DNA of 64,000 nucleotides from Anopheles merus (GCF_017562075.2 NC_054082.1:38621442-38685441), one strand, 5' to 3'; positions 38,301-50,728 are shown, numbered from the stretch's first letter. The notes: generated by a model not told the origin, from the sequence alone. Numbers and translations: made by a program.

Positions 38301-38913
38301 CGCCGAAGTGTCTGAGCTTATGCACAATCGCTACAAACGTTCGCTCCAGCCACCTGCTTCGGCAGAGGCTTCGGTCGAGTCGCAGGAAGTGCAGCGGTTG
38401 GAGGACTTTTTCCGTACGAACGCAAAGCTGCAGCAAAAGTTTGCCGAAATGTTTGACCTACTGCTGGAGGCCATCGAAGAGCTGGATGCGGAAGAAAACG
38501 ATGCCCGCGAGATGAGCGATGATGGCGAAGCTGAGCATAACGGTGACGAGGTGGCGGAAAGAGCCGGAACTGGCATGCCGTCCCACAAACGTTCCAAACG
38601 TAACGTCCTGCTGCACCCACAATCCTGGGAATCCCGGGAACGGTCGAATATGATTCATCGGCGGGAACGATCGGAAGAAGATTCGTACGAAAATCACATC
38701 ATTCCAGCCCAACCCAAGGCACCGTCGAAATCGCTGGCGGAACATGCTGGCGGTGTGCAGACGTCGCAAGAATCGCAGCAACCAGAGCACGAGCAGGACA
38801 GCGATGAGGGAAAGCCGGGCGCGTTCATGCTACGGTCGGTGGTGAACTTTATGCGAAGAGCATCCACCGAGTTTCACCAGCTGTTTTCCAGCTGGTTTGG
38901 AAAGACCGCGTAA
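35335..38913 (+). CDS. Secreted heparanase-like (GH79) protein without catalytic glutamates, with long cleavable tail
   Basis: Exons 35335-35899, 35978-36164 and 36270-38913, all GT-AG, giving 1131 residues (human heparanase has 543). A signal peptide ends at about residue 29 (LWLVVVILLLVPGVRG). The body to about residue 495 follows heparanase: QLGVSVNTRRLANVLG, WQLGKGL at the place of WELGNEP, IWLDLVA at the place of VWLGETS, and a C-terminal beta-domain like heparanase (SVYAYCTRNRTGSLTLVLVNG, then FAVIPGVQVREC). The acid/base Glu position is Gly189 and the nucleophile position is Leu284, so the known hydrolase chemistry should be absent. The remaining 640 residues are rich in Arg, Lys, Glu and Ser, with furin-like sites RRRRS (about 530), RYKRS (about 937) and RSKRN (about 1023). 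An AATAAA follows at 39009. Inference: an extracellular glycan-binding or scaffold protein rather than an enzyme. Confidence 0.85.
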
Positions 38914-39008
38914 AAGAACATAGGCCAGGTGAGGGGTCGAGGGAAATGCATGTGGGTAACACCTATCGAGTAAGTTTGTATGTAAAATAGTGTTTACTAG
39001 TTAAGTGA

Positions 39009-39014
39009 AATAAA
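39009..39014 (+). terminator. Poly(A) signal of the heparanase-like gene
   Basis: AATAAA 96 nt after the stop codon, followed by a GT-rich stretch. Confidence 0.6.
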
Positions 39015-39409
39015 GTGCCAATGGTTTCTTGCTTAATTATGATGTAGTATTTTGGTTGAGTTGAATTATTGAATTATTGAGTAGTTTGATTCTAACAGGC
39101 AACGGTTGCTTTAAAGCGCAGTAAATCGTAAAATCGAGCAGTTTGGCTACTCGAATTGTGCTGCAATTGGGAGTATTCGTCTGGCATCACTGCTCGTGTT
39201 GTGTTTACCATCAAACGGCGTTGACATTTCCATGCCGGACATCAGCTGACCGCAAAGACCGTTTTCCTTACCATTTCTCTGTGAGTGGCTGCTTTTTCTG
39301 TGTCTTATCAATGAAATTTTCTTACAAATAGCATATCAATTGTTTTATAACCTTCTTTTGCTTGAATAGGAGCTCTATGTAACATTCACCAGGCTACACG
39401 AAGAACACA

Positions 39410-41012
39410 ATGAATCAGGAAGATCTGTACTGGTTTACTTTCATCCTTGTAACGCTGCTCGGATTCTTCACCTACAAGCTGCTGACCCGCCATCGCTCGT
39501 ACTTCCGACTGTTGCGCGTTCCGTTCGAAAGGCCACACTTCCTGTACGGCAACCTGGACGATGTGCTTAGCGGCAAGCTAACGACGATGGAGAAGCTGGA
39601 ACAGTTCTATCGCAAGTTTTCTAACCATGGGTAAGTAAGTCAGCTTAGGTCGTTAGTCATCTCAGGAACACTGCCCTTCATATTCATATTCACAACGAAA
39701 CATTTGCAGATTGTTCGGTTTCTTCAACTACATGACGCCGGCATTGTATGTGCGCGATCCGGCCCTAATACGTCAGCTGCTGCAGCCGAATATGAGTCAT
39801 TTTGAAAGCCATGGCTACTTTCTGGACGAAGAGAAGGATCGCTTCCTCGGCTGCCAGCTGCATCTCGTCAAGGGTGCGGAAAAGACCACCAAGATGGCCT
39901 CCTTTCTTTCGCCCATTTTTCGCACTCCGAAAGTTCCCTGCTCGATGGATGTGACTACGCGCAGATGTTGCGCAGCGTTGATCGATTTCATTGCGTCACG
40001 TGTGGAGCTTGAGCTGGAATTGAAGGCCATTTTCGTGAAGCACACACTCAACCTCTTTGCCGGTATCGCTTTCGGCAAGGAGCTCAACGCATTCGAGGAC
40101 GATACGGATCGGTTCTGTGCCGTGGCGAGCGGGATGGCGTACGGGACGAATCCGGTGCAGGTGATCAAAACGATGGCATTCTACCTGATGCCCGGGTTTA
40201 TGCGCACCGTGGGCGTACAGTTTACCGACCGAGAGGAGATGGATTATCTAGTTAAACAATACCATGCGGCAGCTTCGGCACCCAACCTCCATTCCGTGGC
40301 GCGCTACCTTCGTCAGGCGAATGGAAAGATGAAACCATCCGAGCAGCTAACCGACGAACAGCTTTCCGCGCAGTGTGCCATGTTTTTCACCAAGGGATTC
40401 GAACCGACACTGAACCTGCTGTCCTTTGCTGTCTACGAGCTGGCCCAAAACCCGGACGTCCAGCGGAAGCTGTACGAGGAAATGCACCACAACGGGCTGA
40501 CCACCGGAAGCGCCACCGGTGTGCCACCGTTTGAAAGCATCCGTACGCTTCCCTACCTCGAAGCGATCGTGCTGGAAACACTGCGCAAGTGGCCGTCCCA
40601 TCCACTGCTGGTTCGAGAATGCACCAAACCATTCACCATTCCGGCCACCGAGAATGGGGACCGGGCGGCGATTCCGTTGAAAGTGGGTGATAAACTCTAC
40701 GTGTCGGTTTGGGCACTGCATCGAAGCGGCGATTACTTCCCCGAGCCGGAACGCTTCAGCCCGGAGCGGTTCGTGGGGAAGGACGTAATCAATGCTGCCC
40801 AGCCGAGCACGTTCATTCCGTTCGGCATTGGGCGCGGCTGCCTGGGCCAGGAGTTTGTGAAGCTGATGGTAAAGGCGACACTGGTGGCACTGCTGCAACG
40901 GTTCAAGCTACAGCCCGGAGAGCGTACGCCGGAACCGCTGCAACTGATCGAGTCTGCCTCGTCGCTAGAAGCACGCGACGGTTTCTGGATACGGCTGGAG
41001 CCACGGTTGTAA
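39410..41012 (+). CDS. Cytochrome P450 with atypical I-helix and heme-binding loop (complete, 2 exons)
   Basis: Membrane-anchored heme monooxygenase of the insect microsomal type, probably clan 3 (CYP6-like). Exons 39410-39630 and 39710-41012, 507 residues. The N-terminal anchor is YWFTFILVTLLGFFTYKLL. Seen in order: a membrane-proximal basic linker, the I helix, ExxR in the K helix (ETLRKWP, about 362), PERF, and the heme-ligand Cys451 in PFGIGRGCLGQEF. Two features depart from the family. The I-helix motif reads KGFEPT (Glu305-Pro306-Thr307), with Pro where most P450s have the proton-relay Thr. The heme loop has two residues between the second Gly and Cys instead of three (FGxG-RG-C). The rest is intact and open, so it is not an obvious pseudogene. 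An AATAAA follows at 41242. The subfamily and substrate cannot be told from sequence. Confidence 0.92.
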
Positions 41013-41241
41013 ACGATCCTTGCACTGCCGAGCACTGACAGTATTTACACATATGTTTTAACCCATTGCCAAATAGAATATAACGTACAGGAAGCGTCCA
41101 TACAGTCATATTGTGTGTTGATTCTAGTCCGCCACGATGACAAGTTATAATATTTGCGTTGCCATAGTAACGCACCACTACTTAGACCAACAAACAAAAG
41201 GTAATACACACAGTAGTATCGCACAAAAACTAAATGTTATA

Positions 41242-41247
41242 AATAAA
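41242..41247 (+). terminator. Poly(A) signal of the P450 gene
   Basis: AATAAA 230 nt after the P450 stop codon. Confidence 0.6.
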
Positions 41248-41259
41248 GAAACACAACAA

Positions 41260-42177
41260 ACTATAGTTTTGCAAGCTATCTAATATTGTGTAGCAGATAC
41301 AAATTACTTCACAAACGTTCTTCTTATTCTTCGGTCAGGGACTTATGTGTATGTGGGTATGTGGGAGTGTGTGTGTTTGAGTGTATTTGTTTTTGTTTCC
41401 CACTATCCCGTTCATTCGTACAAGATGTATGATGCTCCTTTCACCCCATTCCTTATGGATTAGTACAAGTACAATACAAACAATCCTTTTCTACAGTATA
41501 GCAGACAAATTCCGCCAATTTCCACTGTTTGTTTTCGTTCTTCTTTTCGTTGCCCTGCGCCAAGCACGTAAAAAGTACACGCAGGGAAAAACACATTTAA
41601 ACAATTTTGCTAGCTAATGAAACCGATCAACATTGCCGTAAAACAATATCCGATCATCACTGTCGTCCCGCTGCACCGATTCTTTGTGTTTAGTGCTCCT
41701 GTACATTTGCCCATATGCTGCTATTTACACTGCAAATACGATTGCAAAACATATTCACCCTCCTTGGCCTAGGCTGCGCGGTCGTTGCTTTATCTTACTT
41801 ACTTTCTCTACCATTCTAATGCATACTGCTCTCATTGTATTTTAACGCACACACATTAGCAAGTACGTAAAACACTGTACGTAAATCCTGTCCACTAAAC
41901 CTCATGCACACACACACACACACACATGCACACCCACACGTATAGTTATATCACATTTGGATAACAAGGTTTTGCTTTTGTTTTTTTTGCTAATAAATTA
42001 TTCGATTTGGTACGATCGCGAGAGCACCCGCGCATCACCGGGAACGGATCCAGTAAACCACGAACCACCGATCCTCCTGTCCCTGTCTGTATGTCTGTCT
42101 TTCCCACTCTTCCACCAACGTTTGCGCGTGTGCTCTCGCTCCTCTGGTGAGACTTTCGACCCGAGACCCGACTCCGA
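41260..42177 (-). other. Probable 3' UTR of Hph
   Basis: This lies between the end of the P450 gene and the Hph stop codon, with the two genes convergent. It contains no credible ORF. A short CA run is present at about 41905-41928. I did not find a canonical AATAAA on the minus strand. Confidence 0.4.
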
Positions 42178-45100
42178 CTAGGCCTTGCTGTTAAAGCGAT
42201 TCTCGCAGTCCCGCTGGTAGCGCAACCGGGCCGACTCGCGCTCCTCCGCATCGAGATACCAGAGCGTGATGGCGTACCGGGTGCGGTGGGCCGGCTGCAC
42301 CTCGTGCGGGTTCCGCCGGTCGGACCAGAAGAATAGAATGCGATCAAAGATGGGCTCGATGTCAGCCACCCGATCGTTGCATCCCTCGGGGAAAATCCTA
42401 CAAAACAAACAAGCAAGCAAAACAAAATGGACAGTTAGACACATACACCCGTGTGTTGGATGGACGACGAACAAACGAAACACTGCGTATAATATTACCT
42501 TAACAGACCGCCACTTTTCCGCACGTCCCAGTCGAGATTGAGATAGTAGATGGCGGTAATACAGCGCCCGTCACGGTTGGGATTGTCGACGTGCTTCACG
42601 TAGTGCGAACCGGAACCAGGATAACACGCTACCATGGCCTATGGTAAAAGAAAGGAGAAAGGATACATTTTAGTGCATTTCATGCGATGTAATGTACTTT
42701 TATTTAACTAAATTCCGCTTTTTCTTTCTAACGCGACAGGAATGCAATTATTCATCGCACCACAGTAATCCTTGTCACACTCGAACGCATATCGTTCGAT
42801 AAGCCGTTATCTCGTCCTGTCTTGGGTGGTGCTATCAACGGTGCCAAATTCCTGACCGCAAAATCTTCAATCAGAACAGGGAATTTACTCAATTTTAATA
42901 ACTTAAAGGCATACAATTTCATACGCTTATCGCAATTCAACTTGAGCTGTTGTTGAGTTACGATTGTTGGAATTATGCATACCATTTTTGCATAATTTGT
43001 ATTTTCCCCGAGTAAAAGTTCAATTAATGATGGGCAAGTGATTTCTTTTTTAATCCAATCTCTCGACAAAAAAAAAATGAAAAAAGTTTGCATCAAATGC
43101 ATTTCACACCCAGGGGCCGTTTGCCACCACTTGGGTCCGATATTCCGAATACCCATCAAAATATCCCCGGATTGGCGTACGTGACAAACTCGGGACGGCT
43201 CTGCACCCAGGTCAACAAGGTGCGCCGAAGCTTTGCGCACGCGTTGCGCAAATATCCACACTGTCTACCCCTCGCCTCCTCTTAGTAGCGACCTCCATAG
43301 CGGGGGAAATAGGTGTGTGCGCTGGCGCGCACGGGCGCGTTCGTTCGTAACATGGTATTTGTGCGCATTTAGTGTCGGTTGCACCTGCGTACACCACCGG
43401 GCCATTATCAGTTACCGCGAAGAAGGGGCAGAACGCGTCATTATACGAGTGAGTAGAGCGCAAGAAGAAAACAAAAAACGAGCGCACAAAAGAAAGAAAG
43501 GTGTGCAGATAGAAAGCCGATCGCAGCAGGCGCTGATTAATTGCAAGTGGCGGTGAGCTCGCCATACAGCCGTAGAACGTAAACAATCAGGTTGGCAGTG
43601 AGCATTAGCGGGCCCAACCGTAGCTTAGACGCCGATAATAAAAGGAAATCCGGTGCAAAGCTCTACCGTCTTACTATCAAACTAGTACAAACTGCGCCTC
43701 AATCGTCAAGATTGAGCGATAAAAGAGTCAGGACACGGCGTGCAGCTTAAAAGTGTTTCGGTTTTTTTTTTCCTAGAAATGTTCATCCCTTTGAATGGGG
43801 CGCGTCCCTTTTTTGCCGTACAAATGATTCACATGATGATAAGTGTTGGCCGCAATCGTGTCAATCACCTGCATACAGTTGCATTTAAACAATTGTTTAA
43901 TAACAAAAATAAAACAAGACTTTCAAAATTCGTATCTCACCGGAAATGTTTTGTTGACTCGACGATAATGATGATAATAATGACGATAAAGGTGATAGTA
44001 CATACAAAAGCCTTATCCGATTCGTTACCAATGGATGGAATGGAAACCCTTGCATCGGCAATTAAATGCGTTATAAAAATGCCTTTTCCCACGAGTAACT
44101 CAAATTACTGTTATCGTATGAACGTACGAAAGTCTGCTAAGCGACAAAAAAGGCTAGAGAGACAGTTATTAAATTTCGTTGTTAGCTTAAGCCATGGCAA
44201 CTGTTTAATAAACAACACAGGAAATTACCATTTAATATCATTTTTGAAAATAACTTCAACCGTTCCGGTTTAAATCGAGTTTGAGAAGCAGTCTTAATCT
44301 TCAGCCTTAGTTAGCACCTATTAAGGATGTTTTAAACATAGTTTAATAAAGGATTTAAACTATAATGACCCACCACTAACGCAAATACCAATGTTTCCTT
44401 TTTAGTTTGCCAATCCGTGTAGAAAAACAAACGTCCTTGAGGAGCATTCTACACGGACTACATACTATCTTACAACGCCTAATGAATGCTAGGGACTAAT
44501 GAATGCTATGAAAACGTGGCATCTAACTCCGATTAGTCTCTAATGCTTGCTAATCCTACACAAATTCCCGATTCCGATATCGAAGAATGAAAGGTGACCC
44601 CAGGCGACCTTATCGTCCGTGCACGTTCCGTCCCATTCAAGGAAGGAATGCAATGTATTTTTTGTTTTTTGTCAAATCACGACCATCATTCTCCTACCAC
44701 CACAAAGACGCTACCATTCCCACCAAAGACCATTCGCGATCGAATCAACCTCGTCAAAAAACGGAGGGAGAACCCATGCATCGATAAACGCAGAAACCAT
44801 TTAATCGAGATTTATTTTACGAGTTAGTTGTGGTTTTTTTAGATGGTTTTTGATGGTTTTTTGATACTACATCCCACCCCATCCCCGTGTGTGGGTCTCT
44901 CTCTCCGTATGGTGTGTCATCAATCACGTTTCAGTGATTGTGGGAAATTGTCTCCCGCGATCAGGATTATGAAGCTGCGATTGACGATTGAAGATTGCAC
45001 CATTCAAAACAAACAATAAAACAAATAAGTTTATCTATCGCGCTGTTTGCTTTTAACAGATGATTTCATTGCACCAAATCAAATAGACCGGATGTGGCGA

Positions 45101-45860
45101 GTCGGTGGGGGTGTTGTGGGAGATGGAATTTCGGAAGAAGTGCTGGAAGGGCCGATACTGGCGAATCGAGTCAGTGTAAATGAATCGAATAAATACGATT
45201 AAAAGTTTGCGCAAGTCACTGGTCACGGGCAGCAGATGAATGAACACAGCTATCCCCATGGGCATACACACTAGAAAATTACTGTAGGGGGTAAAGAGAA
45301 CACTACACTATGATGATTCTACGAGTCGTGGATTCGAGGAACTTTGAAGTGCTATTTGCTAAGCAAACAAGTTGACAAGTTGGGGTGGCCGTCAAAACGG
45401 CTGCTGGTTATGGTGGTGGATGGTTAAATTATTATCACGCAAAAAGGCTCTATCGCAAACACACAACCGACACAATTCTGGAATAAACGTGGCAAAAGAT
45501 AAGACTGTCATGGGCTGCATTCGATTGTGTCACTCCCTCCATCCCCACAGCCACCCAGCCCTGGGTAAATGAGGTGTGAAAGTGCAGCCTGGACGCGCTG
45601 ATGAATGGCCCTGAATGCGGTTAATGTCCAATTGCCGGTTTGGGATGTACGTGACCATTCGGTCATACGCATTTGCCAACCGATCAGAACGAACCAGCCG
45701 TTAAAGTTTACATTTCGCGGTACGGGATGATACTCCAAGGTCTTTCGCTGACATTGCTCGGTACAGTGGAGAGGGCGTTGTGGAATGAAAGAATGAACAA
45801 ACAAAAAACAGTAAGGCGGAAAAGTAAATGCAAACAGATGGGTTCGATAATATCAATAAG

Positions 45861-45924
<64 letters not shown>

Positions 45925-48900
45925 ACGAGAGAGCGAGAGAGCGAGAGAGCAGTGAGCCCACTCCAGAACCAAACGCACGCGCTGAACCCCAACCCTCCGA
46001 AGAGGAGGCTGTGCCGAGGTAGACAGAATGGCTCGCACGACATTGCAAAAAGGGCACGTAGGCCACTTGGTCCAAGTAGTCCCTGAACCTGCAGAGCGAC
46101 CGAGACGTTAATCCTGGTGGCCGAAAGCGAAGCGAAACAGGGAAAAAAGCCTAGGCAAAGAGATGAGAAACCAACAGTCGGTACCATAACCTGGGCCAAC
46201 GAACTGGCGGGTCTAGGGCTAGGGCTGAACTGGCTACTGCCACCAGTGAGGTTGTTTGGAGGGTGTAGAAAGGCGAGCGAGATAGCGCGAGCGGGTAAGA
46301 CAAGGGTAAAAAACATACAAACACGCAGCCGACGCGTTGCTTCGTGTGCACGTGCGAGCTCACGTACGCATCTCCCGGTACAATGCTGTTGCACGACATT
46401 CAAAATTTGGGGAAGTTTTGTCGCACCAAACCAACCAACGCTGTTCCGGTGCGTGTTCGGCTGCACGTGCTCGGAAATGCGTGTGCTCCGTGTACACGTG
46501 TGTGAGTGAGAGTGCGTGTGTGTTTTTCTTCGTCTCAATCAAATCAATTCCACCTTTGCGTACTAATCGCATTACTTTACAACTAGCAAAACATACCTTT
46601 GTTCGCTCTTTGATGTTGTACCGGCCGAGTTTGCCGTTGTTTTCCATCCGTTTGCAGTTGGTAATTACTGCATCCACCTGGCAGAAGAAACATAAGCGGG
46701 TTGTTGGTTAATGCATTTGTAGGCTGACACACACGGCTTGCCGACGGTGCATACACTTACACAATTGATAAGGTAGCCGATACTGCTGCATCCCGGTTCC
46801 TTGCCGCCTATCCACGTGATTTTGTCTCCTCGTATATGGCGTAAATTGTTAGCGCCTCGGTTCGACACTAGCTGGCCGTCCTGTAAAAGAAAAAAAAAAG
46901 CACGAGATTATAGGGTTTGAAAACGACTAGCTGAAGGAACTGAAAACGAAACTTGTGGGACAACTGTAATTCTACTGCCCAATATAGAGTACGTGCCCTG
47001 CCAGCCTACTCCGTCGCCCTGCTTTGCACAAAGCACCGTCATATGAAAGGAAAAGAAACTGCGCTTCGGCGAAGCAGCATGAAATTGATGATAAGATAAG
47101 AAAGCACAGCACAGAGACATATTTATCCTTCGGCTATGTTGCCATATGTTGCAAAAATAATCCAAAGCAAAATCAGATTGTAAAAAAGGGAGTGATAAAG
47201 TTGAAGCAAACAGAGGAAGCATCCGAACGTATGAGGTTAGCAAAAGCAAACGAAACAAGAACTGGCGTTTGTGCCTTGAATGTGTACTTAATATATCAAA
47301 AGTCCGTCAAAACTAATAATAAAAATGGCACGACACTGGAAGAAACACTTTTTGAGATGACCAATCGTACGTCGTTGCTGTAACAGCTGCGTCGTTCTGC
47401 TTACCCGAAACACTCCAGACGAATACATTCCGGTCACCTCGTCCAGCACTTGCTGGCCCCGCTCCTGGCCAAGGAAATTGTCCAGCACACAGACACCGTA
47501 CTCGTTCATATCCCGGATCAAGCTCCGGCACGCTTCGTCCAAACTGTCACTGTCCAAATCAAACGGACAAGGCTCTAGTACGCCCGCACTCGCTGGCCCG
47601 CTCACACCCGTCGGTATGCCCAGCGTTACATTTGCTCCCGGTGCCCCGTTCGCCTGCACGGTCCGTCCTTTTCGATTGTCCTGCTTGCCGCCCAACTGCA
47701 GCGCACTAGCTGAATCACTGTTCGTCACATCCACTTTCGCTAGAACCGGGCTACCGTCCACCGCACCACTGGCATGTCGGAACAAGGCGGCCAACTGCTG
47801 TTGTTGCTGCTGATGCTGCTGCTGCTGCTGTGCCTTCGCTGTCCGTTGCTGCTCAAGATGGTTCTGTTTCTGCTGTGGCGGATGCTGCGGTTGCTGTAGC
47901 AACATCACACTACCCGACTGTGCTAGCTGCATCGTTGCTGCTGTTTCTTCGCCGTATCGGTTGCCTAACTGTTCGTGGCCCGGCCCACCACCGCCAGTAC
48001 TCACTAGTAACACGGAACTGTTCACAAAATTGTTATTGTTGTTCAGGAACGCGTCTCCACCGCCACTAAAGTTCTGATTCACGTTGTCTGTGGCCGCAAA
48101 CTCGGGCTCAATCAATGGTTCTGGCTGCTGCTCGGTACCGTCGAACACGTTCAGATTGTTGATGTTGTTGAGAAAATTGTTCTCGTTTAGTATGTGGTCC
48201 ACATCGAGCTGGTCGAGATCGGCGAGCTCCTCCGCGGAGGCGAGTGCATCGATCGGGAATAGCTTGGAAACTGCGAGCTCGTTCAGAAACTCGTCGCCAC
48301 TGTCGCTGCCATCGGACGCAATCGTCGACTGCTGCGTACGCGCGCACGTCGCTGCCGACGTTGCCACGGCAGGCAACAACAGTCCCCTCCCTCCGCCGAA
48401 CGCAGGGCCAACGACGGTTGATGCTATTGTTTGCGCTGGCGGGGTAGTGGCGGAGGGTGCGATAACAGCGACAGCAGCAGCAGCAGCAGCAGTCACCACA
48501 TTCTGGCCAGCCTGTGACTGTGGTAGTGAAGGTTGCGAGGCGATGTTTACATTCGGCGCTTGTGGCACGAATCCACCGCCGATCGTGGTGGTATTGGTGC
48601 TGCCGTTCGGACCTAGCATTTCTGCACGTACACAAAAGCTGCCCTCACTCATCGGCACGGTGGCGGTGCCTGCGGTTGGCATTAAAACATGCCCGGGCTG
48701 GCCTGGCGTCGGTTGCTGCTGGCCAGCACTGGGGCACACTATCCCGAACGGTTGCTGGTGCTGATGGATCGAACGGCATTCCAGCTTGTGCACCTTCCAG
48801 TCGACCCGCTGATGGTCGACGGAGCAGTAGTACGCAATCTGGCAGCGGCTGCACCGCCGCAGCCCCTCGCTCACCCCACATATCCGGCACTGGTGCTGAA

Positions 48901-49075
48901 AGTGGCGATGCTGCTGTACGACCATGCTCGTCGGAGCGCTTTGCGGCAGGTTGGGCTGCAAATATTGCACGAAGCGATCGCTCATGGCAGTTGCGGCCGT
49001 CGCGGTCGTCGGTGCTGCTGCTGCTGCCGTTGGCCTGCCGCCCTGCTGCAACGCACCCGGATATCCACCATCCAT
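42178..49075 (-). CDS. Hph: HIF prolyl hydroxylase (EGLN/PHD; Hph/fatiga) with MYND finger, complete
   Basis: Fe(II)/2-oxoglutarate dioxygenase that hydroxylates HIF-alpha (Sima in flies) in normal oxygen. Exons on the minus strand: 49075-47405, 46880-46761, 46677-46597, 42638-42499 and 42397-42178. They sum to 2232 nt, 743 residues. The MYND zinc finger (residues about 63-100, CRICGVSEGLRRCSRCQIAY...) is as in EGLN1. A Gln/Ala/Asn-rich linker of about 430 residues follows, then the catalytic domain starting ACRSLIRDMNEYGVCVLDNF. Catalytic residues seen: His640 and Asp642 (HVDNPN), His702 and the 2-oxoglutarate-binding Arg711 (NPHEVQPAHRTRY). IRGDKITWIGGKEPGC is also conserved. The start is the first Met after the acceptor that begins this exon at 49088; the true 5' UTR exon lies further upstream. 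All needed residues are present, so it should be active. Confidence 0.96.
44414..44457. repeat. Perfect 11 bp inverted repeat (potential hairpin)
   Basis: TCCGTGTAGAA at 44414-44424 is matched by TTCTACACGGA at 44447-44457, with a 22 nt loop. It lies in the Hph intron. It may be chance or the remnant of a small element. Confidence 0.5.
45868..45917 (+). repeat. (GA)n microsatellite
   Basis: An almost pure GA run of about 50 bp inside the Hph intron, followed by imperfect GAGC/GAAC units. Confidence 0.95.
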
Positions 49076-50629
49076 GACCACATAGGCCCTGCACGAAAAC
49101 AAACACACACTCACACACTACACACGGGGGCAGATGAGATGGGGGTTTTGCTACTCGAAAACAACACGCACAGCAACACTACATTCGCATACTTCTCTGT
49201 TGTACACCACCGAGAAACAACACTCCTCGATCGATATTTGTTTTGTATGGCTTTTACTCACTGAACTGACACACCGCGAGGAAGGCTGCCTGTGGTAACG
49301 GGCAGCTGCTGGTGTTGTTGGTGAATTTGCTTACAATTGTTTTGATTATCCAAGCAGGCAGTGTGGCCTTGTTTGACATTTCCAATATGCTCTTCCCACC
49401 TGCTACCCTTCCTTTCAGCCCTTACACTCTGTTGCACTACTGCACCCGATAATCACACGCACACTCACATACACACACGCGCGCGCGGATACACACTCTC
49501 TTTACTGCCGCACTTTTCACTTTCTCCACCGTGTGCCAACTGCTGACCAGAAATGGAAGGGAATTTCACAACTTGACCGAGAACGACCTTGCGTGTGTGT
49601 ACACCGTGAGGTACTTAACTGCTGCTGGCCGTCACTTTGCTCCTACCGGCTGCTGCTGCTGCTGCTGATGCTGCTGCTAATGCTTACCACCATGGCTGAC
49701 GAGGTTTCGCATTTCCGACAATGTCCGTAGCCTGTTATGGGATCAAATTGTCGTCGCAGAACCCCAGGCGGCACTGTTTTTCTCGATGGCTTTCATCTTC
49801 TCCGCTAATCTGGCTCCATCCGTCAGTAGCACCACACACACTGGTACACTGTGCGACAATGGCAAAAGACTTCCCCCGCCGTGGCGTACGGGTGTTCCGC
49901 AAAATTTTGCATGCAATGCGAAAGGACGGTGTGCTGCACTTGAACTTATTTCCCAAACCCGTACCGACAGCGGGCTCGCGATTCGCAGCAGCAAAGAGCG
50001 CTAGCAGCAACACCAGCAGACCCCGACCGTCACCGCGTAACCGAGAGTGCAGGAAAGCGCTGTAAAATCGTTCGATGCATGTGTGTGCGTGTGCTGTTCT
50101 GCAGCGCGCTAGTGCAGGGTTCGCACGGCACTGTTTGCGACTGTGCGCAAGCAGGGTTTCGGCTGTGTTGGGAAGGAAAAGTCACACTACGCGCATTTTT
50201 TTTGGACATGTTGACGAGCCCTTTCCTTACCTGCCTACACTTGTTTTATTGTTGCAATTAATTTTCTCGCACCTCTTTGCCCTTTAAGAAGCATTATGAG
50301 AAGGGGCCCACGAAACAGCGCGTGTTTTGTGCGGCGGTGTGGTGGTGGTGCAGTAGGCGAGAACGAATCTATTTCTTGCGGGGTACACAAACACACACAC
50401 ACACGCGCTTCAGCTGCTCTCTCTGAACAATGCACCGGATTTTGTCATTTTCTACACTCATAATCCATAATCTTAGCAGACAGACCGATTACTACTACTA
50501 CTACGTCTACTGTTACCGCTACCGCTACTATTCACATTCCACGAGCGTGTGTCTGCATCTGCTGCTTACTGGAGGACTGAGTTTCAAATAAATAATACTT
50601 ATTCCAGGTTTGTTTTCTCTCTCCCTTTA

Positions 50630-50695
<66 letters not shown>

Positions 50696-50728
50696 ATTCT
50701 TTCCCTCGCTCACTTTCACCTGCTTTCA
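49076..50728 (-). promoter_or_regulatory. 5' UTR and promoter region of Hph, and 3' flank of wda
   Basis: The acceptor CGTGCAG|GGCC at 49088/49089 shows that the Hph coding exon begins 13 nt before its ATG and that an upstream non-coding exon must exist. The donor cannot be placed with confidence. A GC-rich block at 49721-50065 is open in several frames on both strands. A CT microsatellite lies at 50634-50693, just past the wda stop. A tttatt on plus near 50243 could give a wda poly(A) signal. Confidence 0.45.
50634..50693 (+). repeat. (CT)n microsatellite
   Basis: A nearly pure CT run of about 60 bp, 35 bp beyond the wda stop codon and so probably in its 3' UTR (GA on the transcript strand). 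Confidence 0.95.

Larger units (their letters stand above)
42639..46596 (-). other. Large Hph intron (4 kb)
   Basis: This intron lies between the exon ending at 46597 and the exon starting at 42638. It contains a GA microsatellite (45868-45917), a short perfect inverted repeat (44414-44424 and 44447-44457) and AT-rich DNA. The small ORFs on both strands have no recognisable domain. Confidence 0.7.

Noticed and set aside
43088..43261. Short ORFs on both strands in the Hph intron that looked like a retrotransposon fragment
   Set aside because: No reverse-transcriptase or gag motif can be pointed to, and there are no target duplications or terminal repeats.
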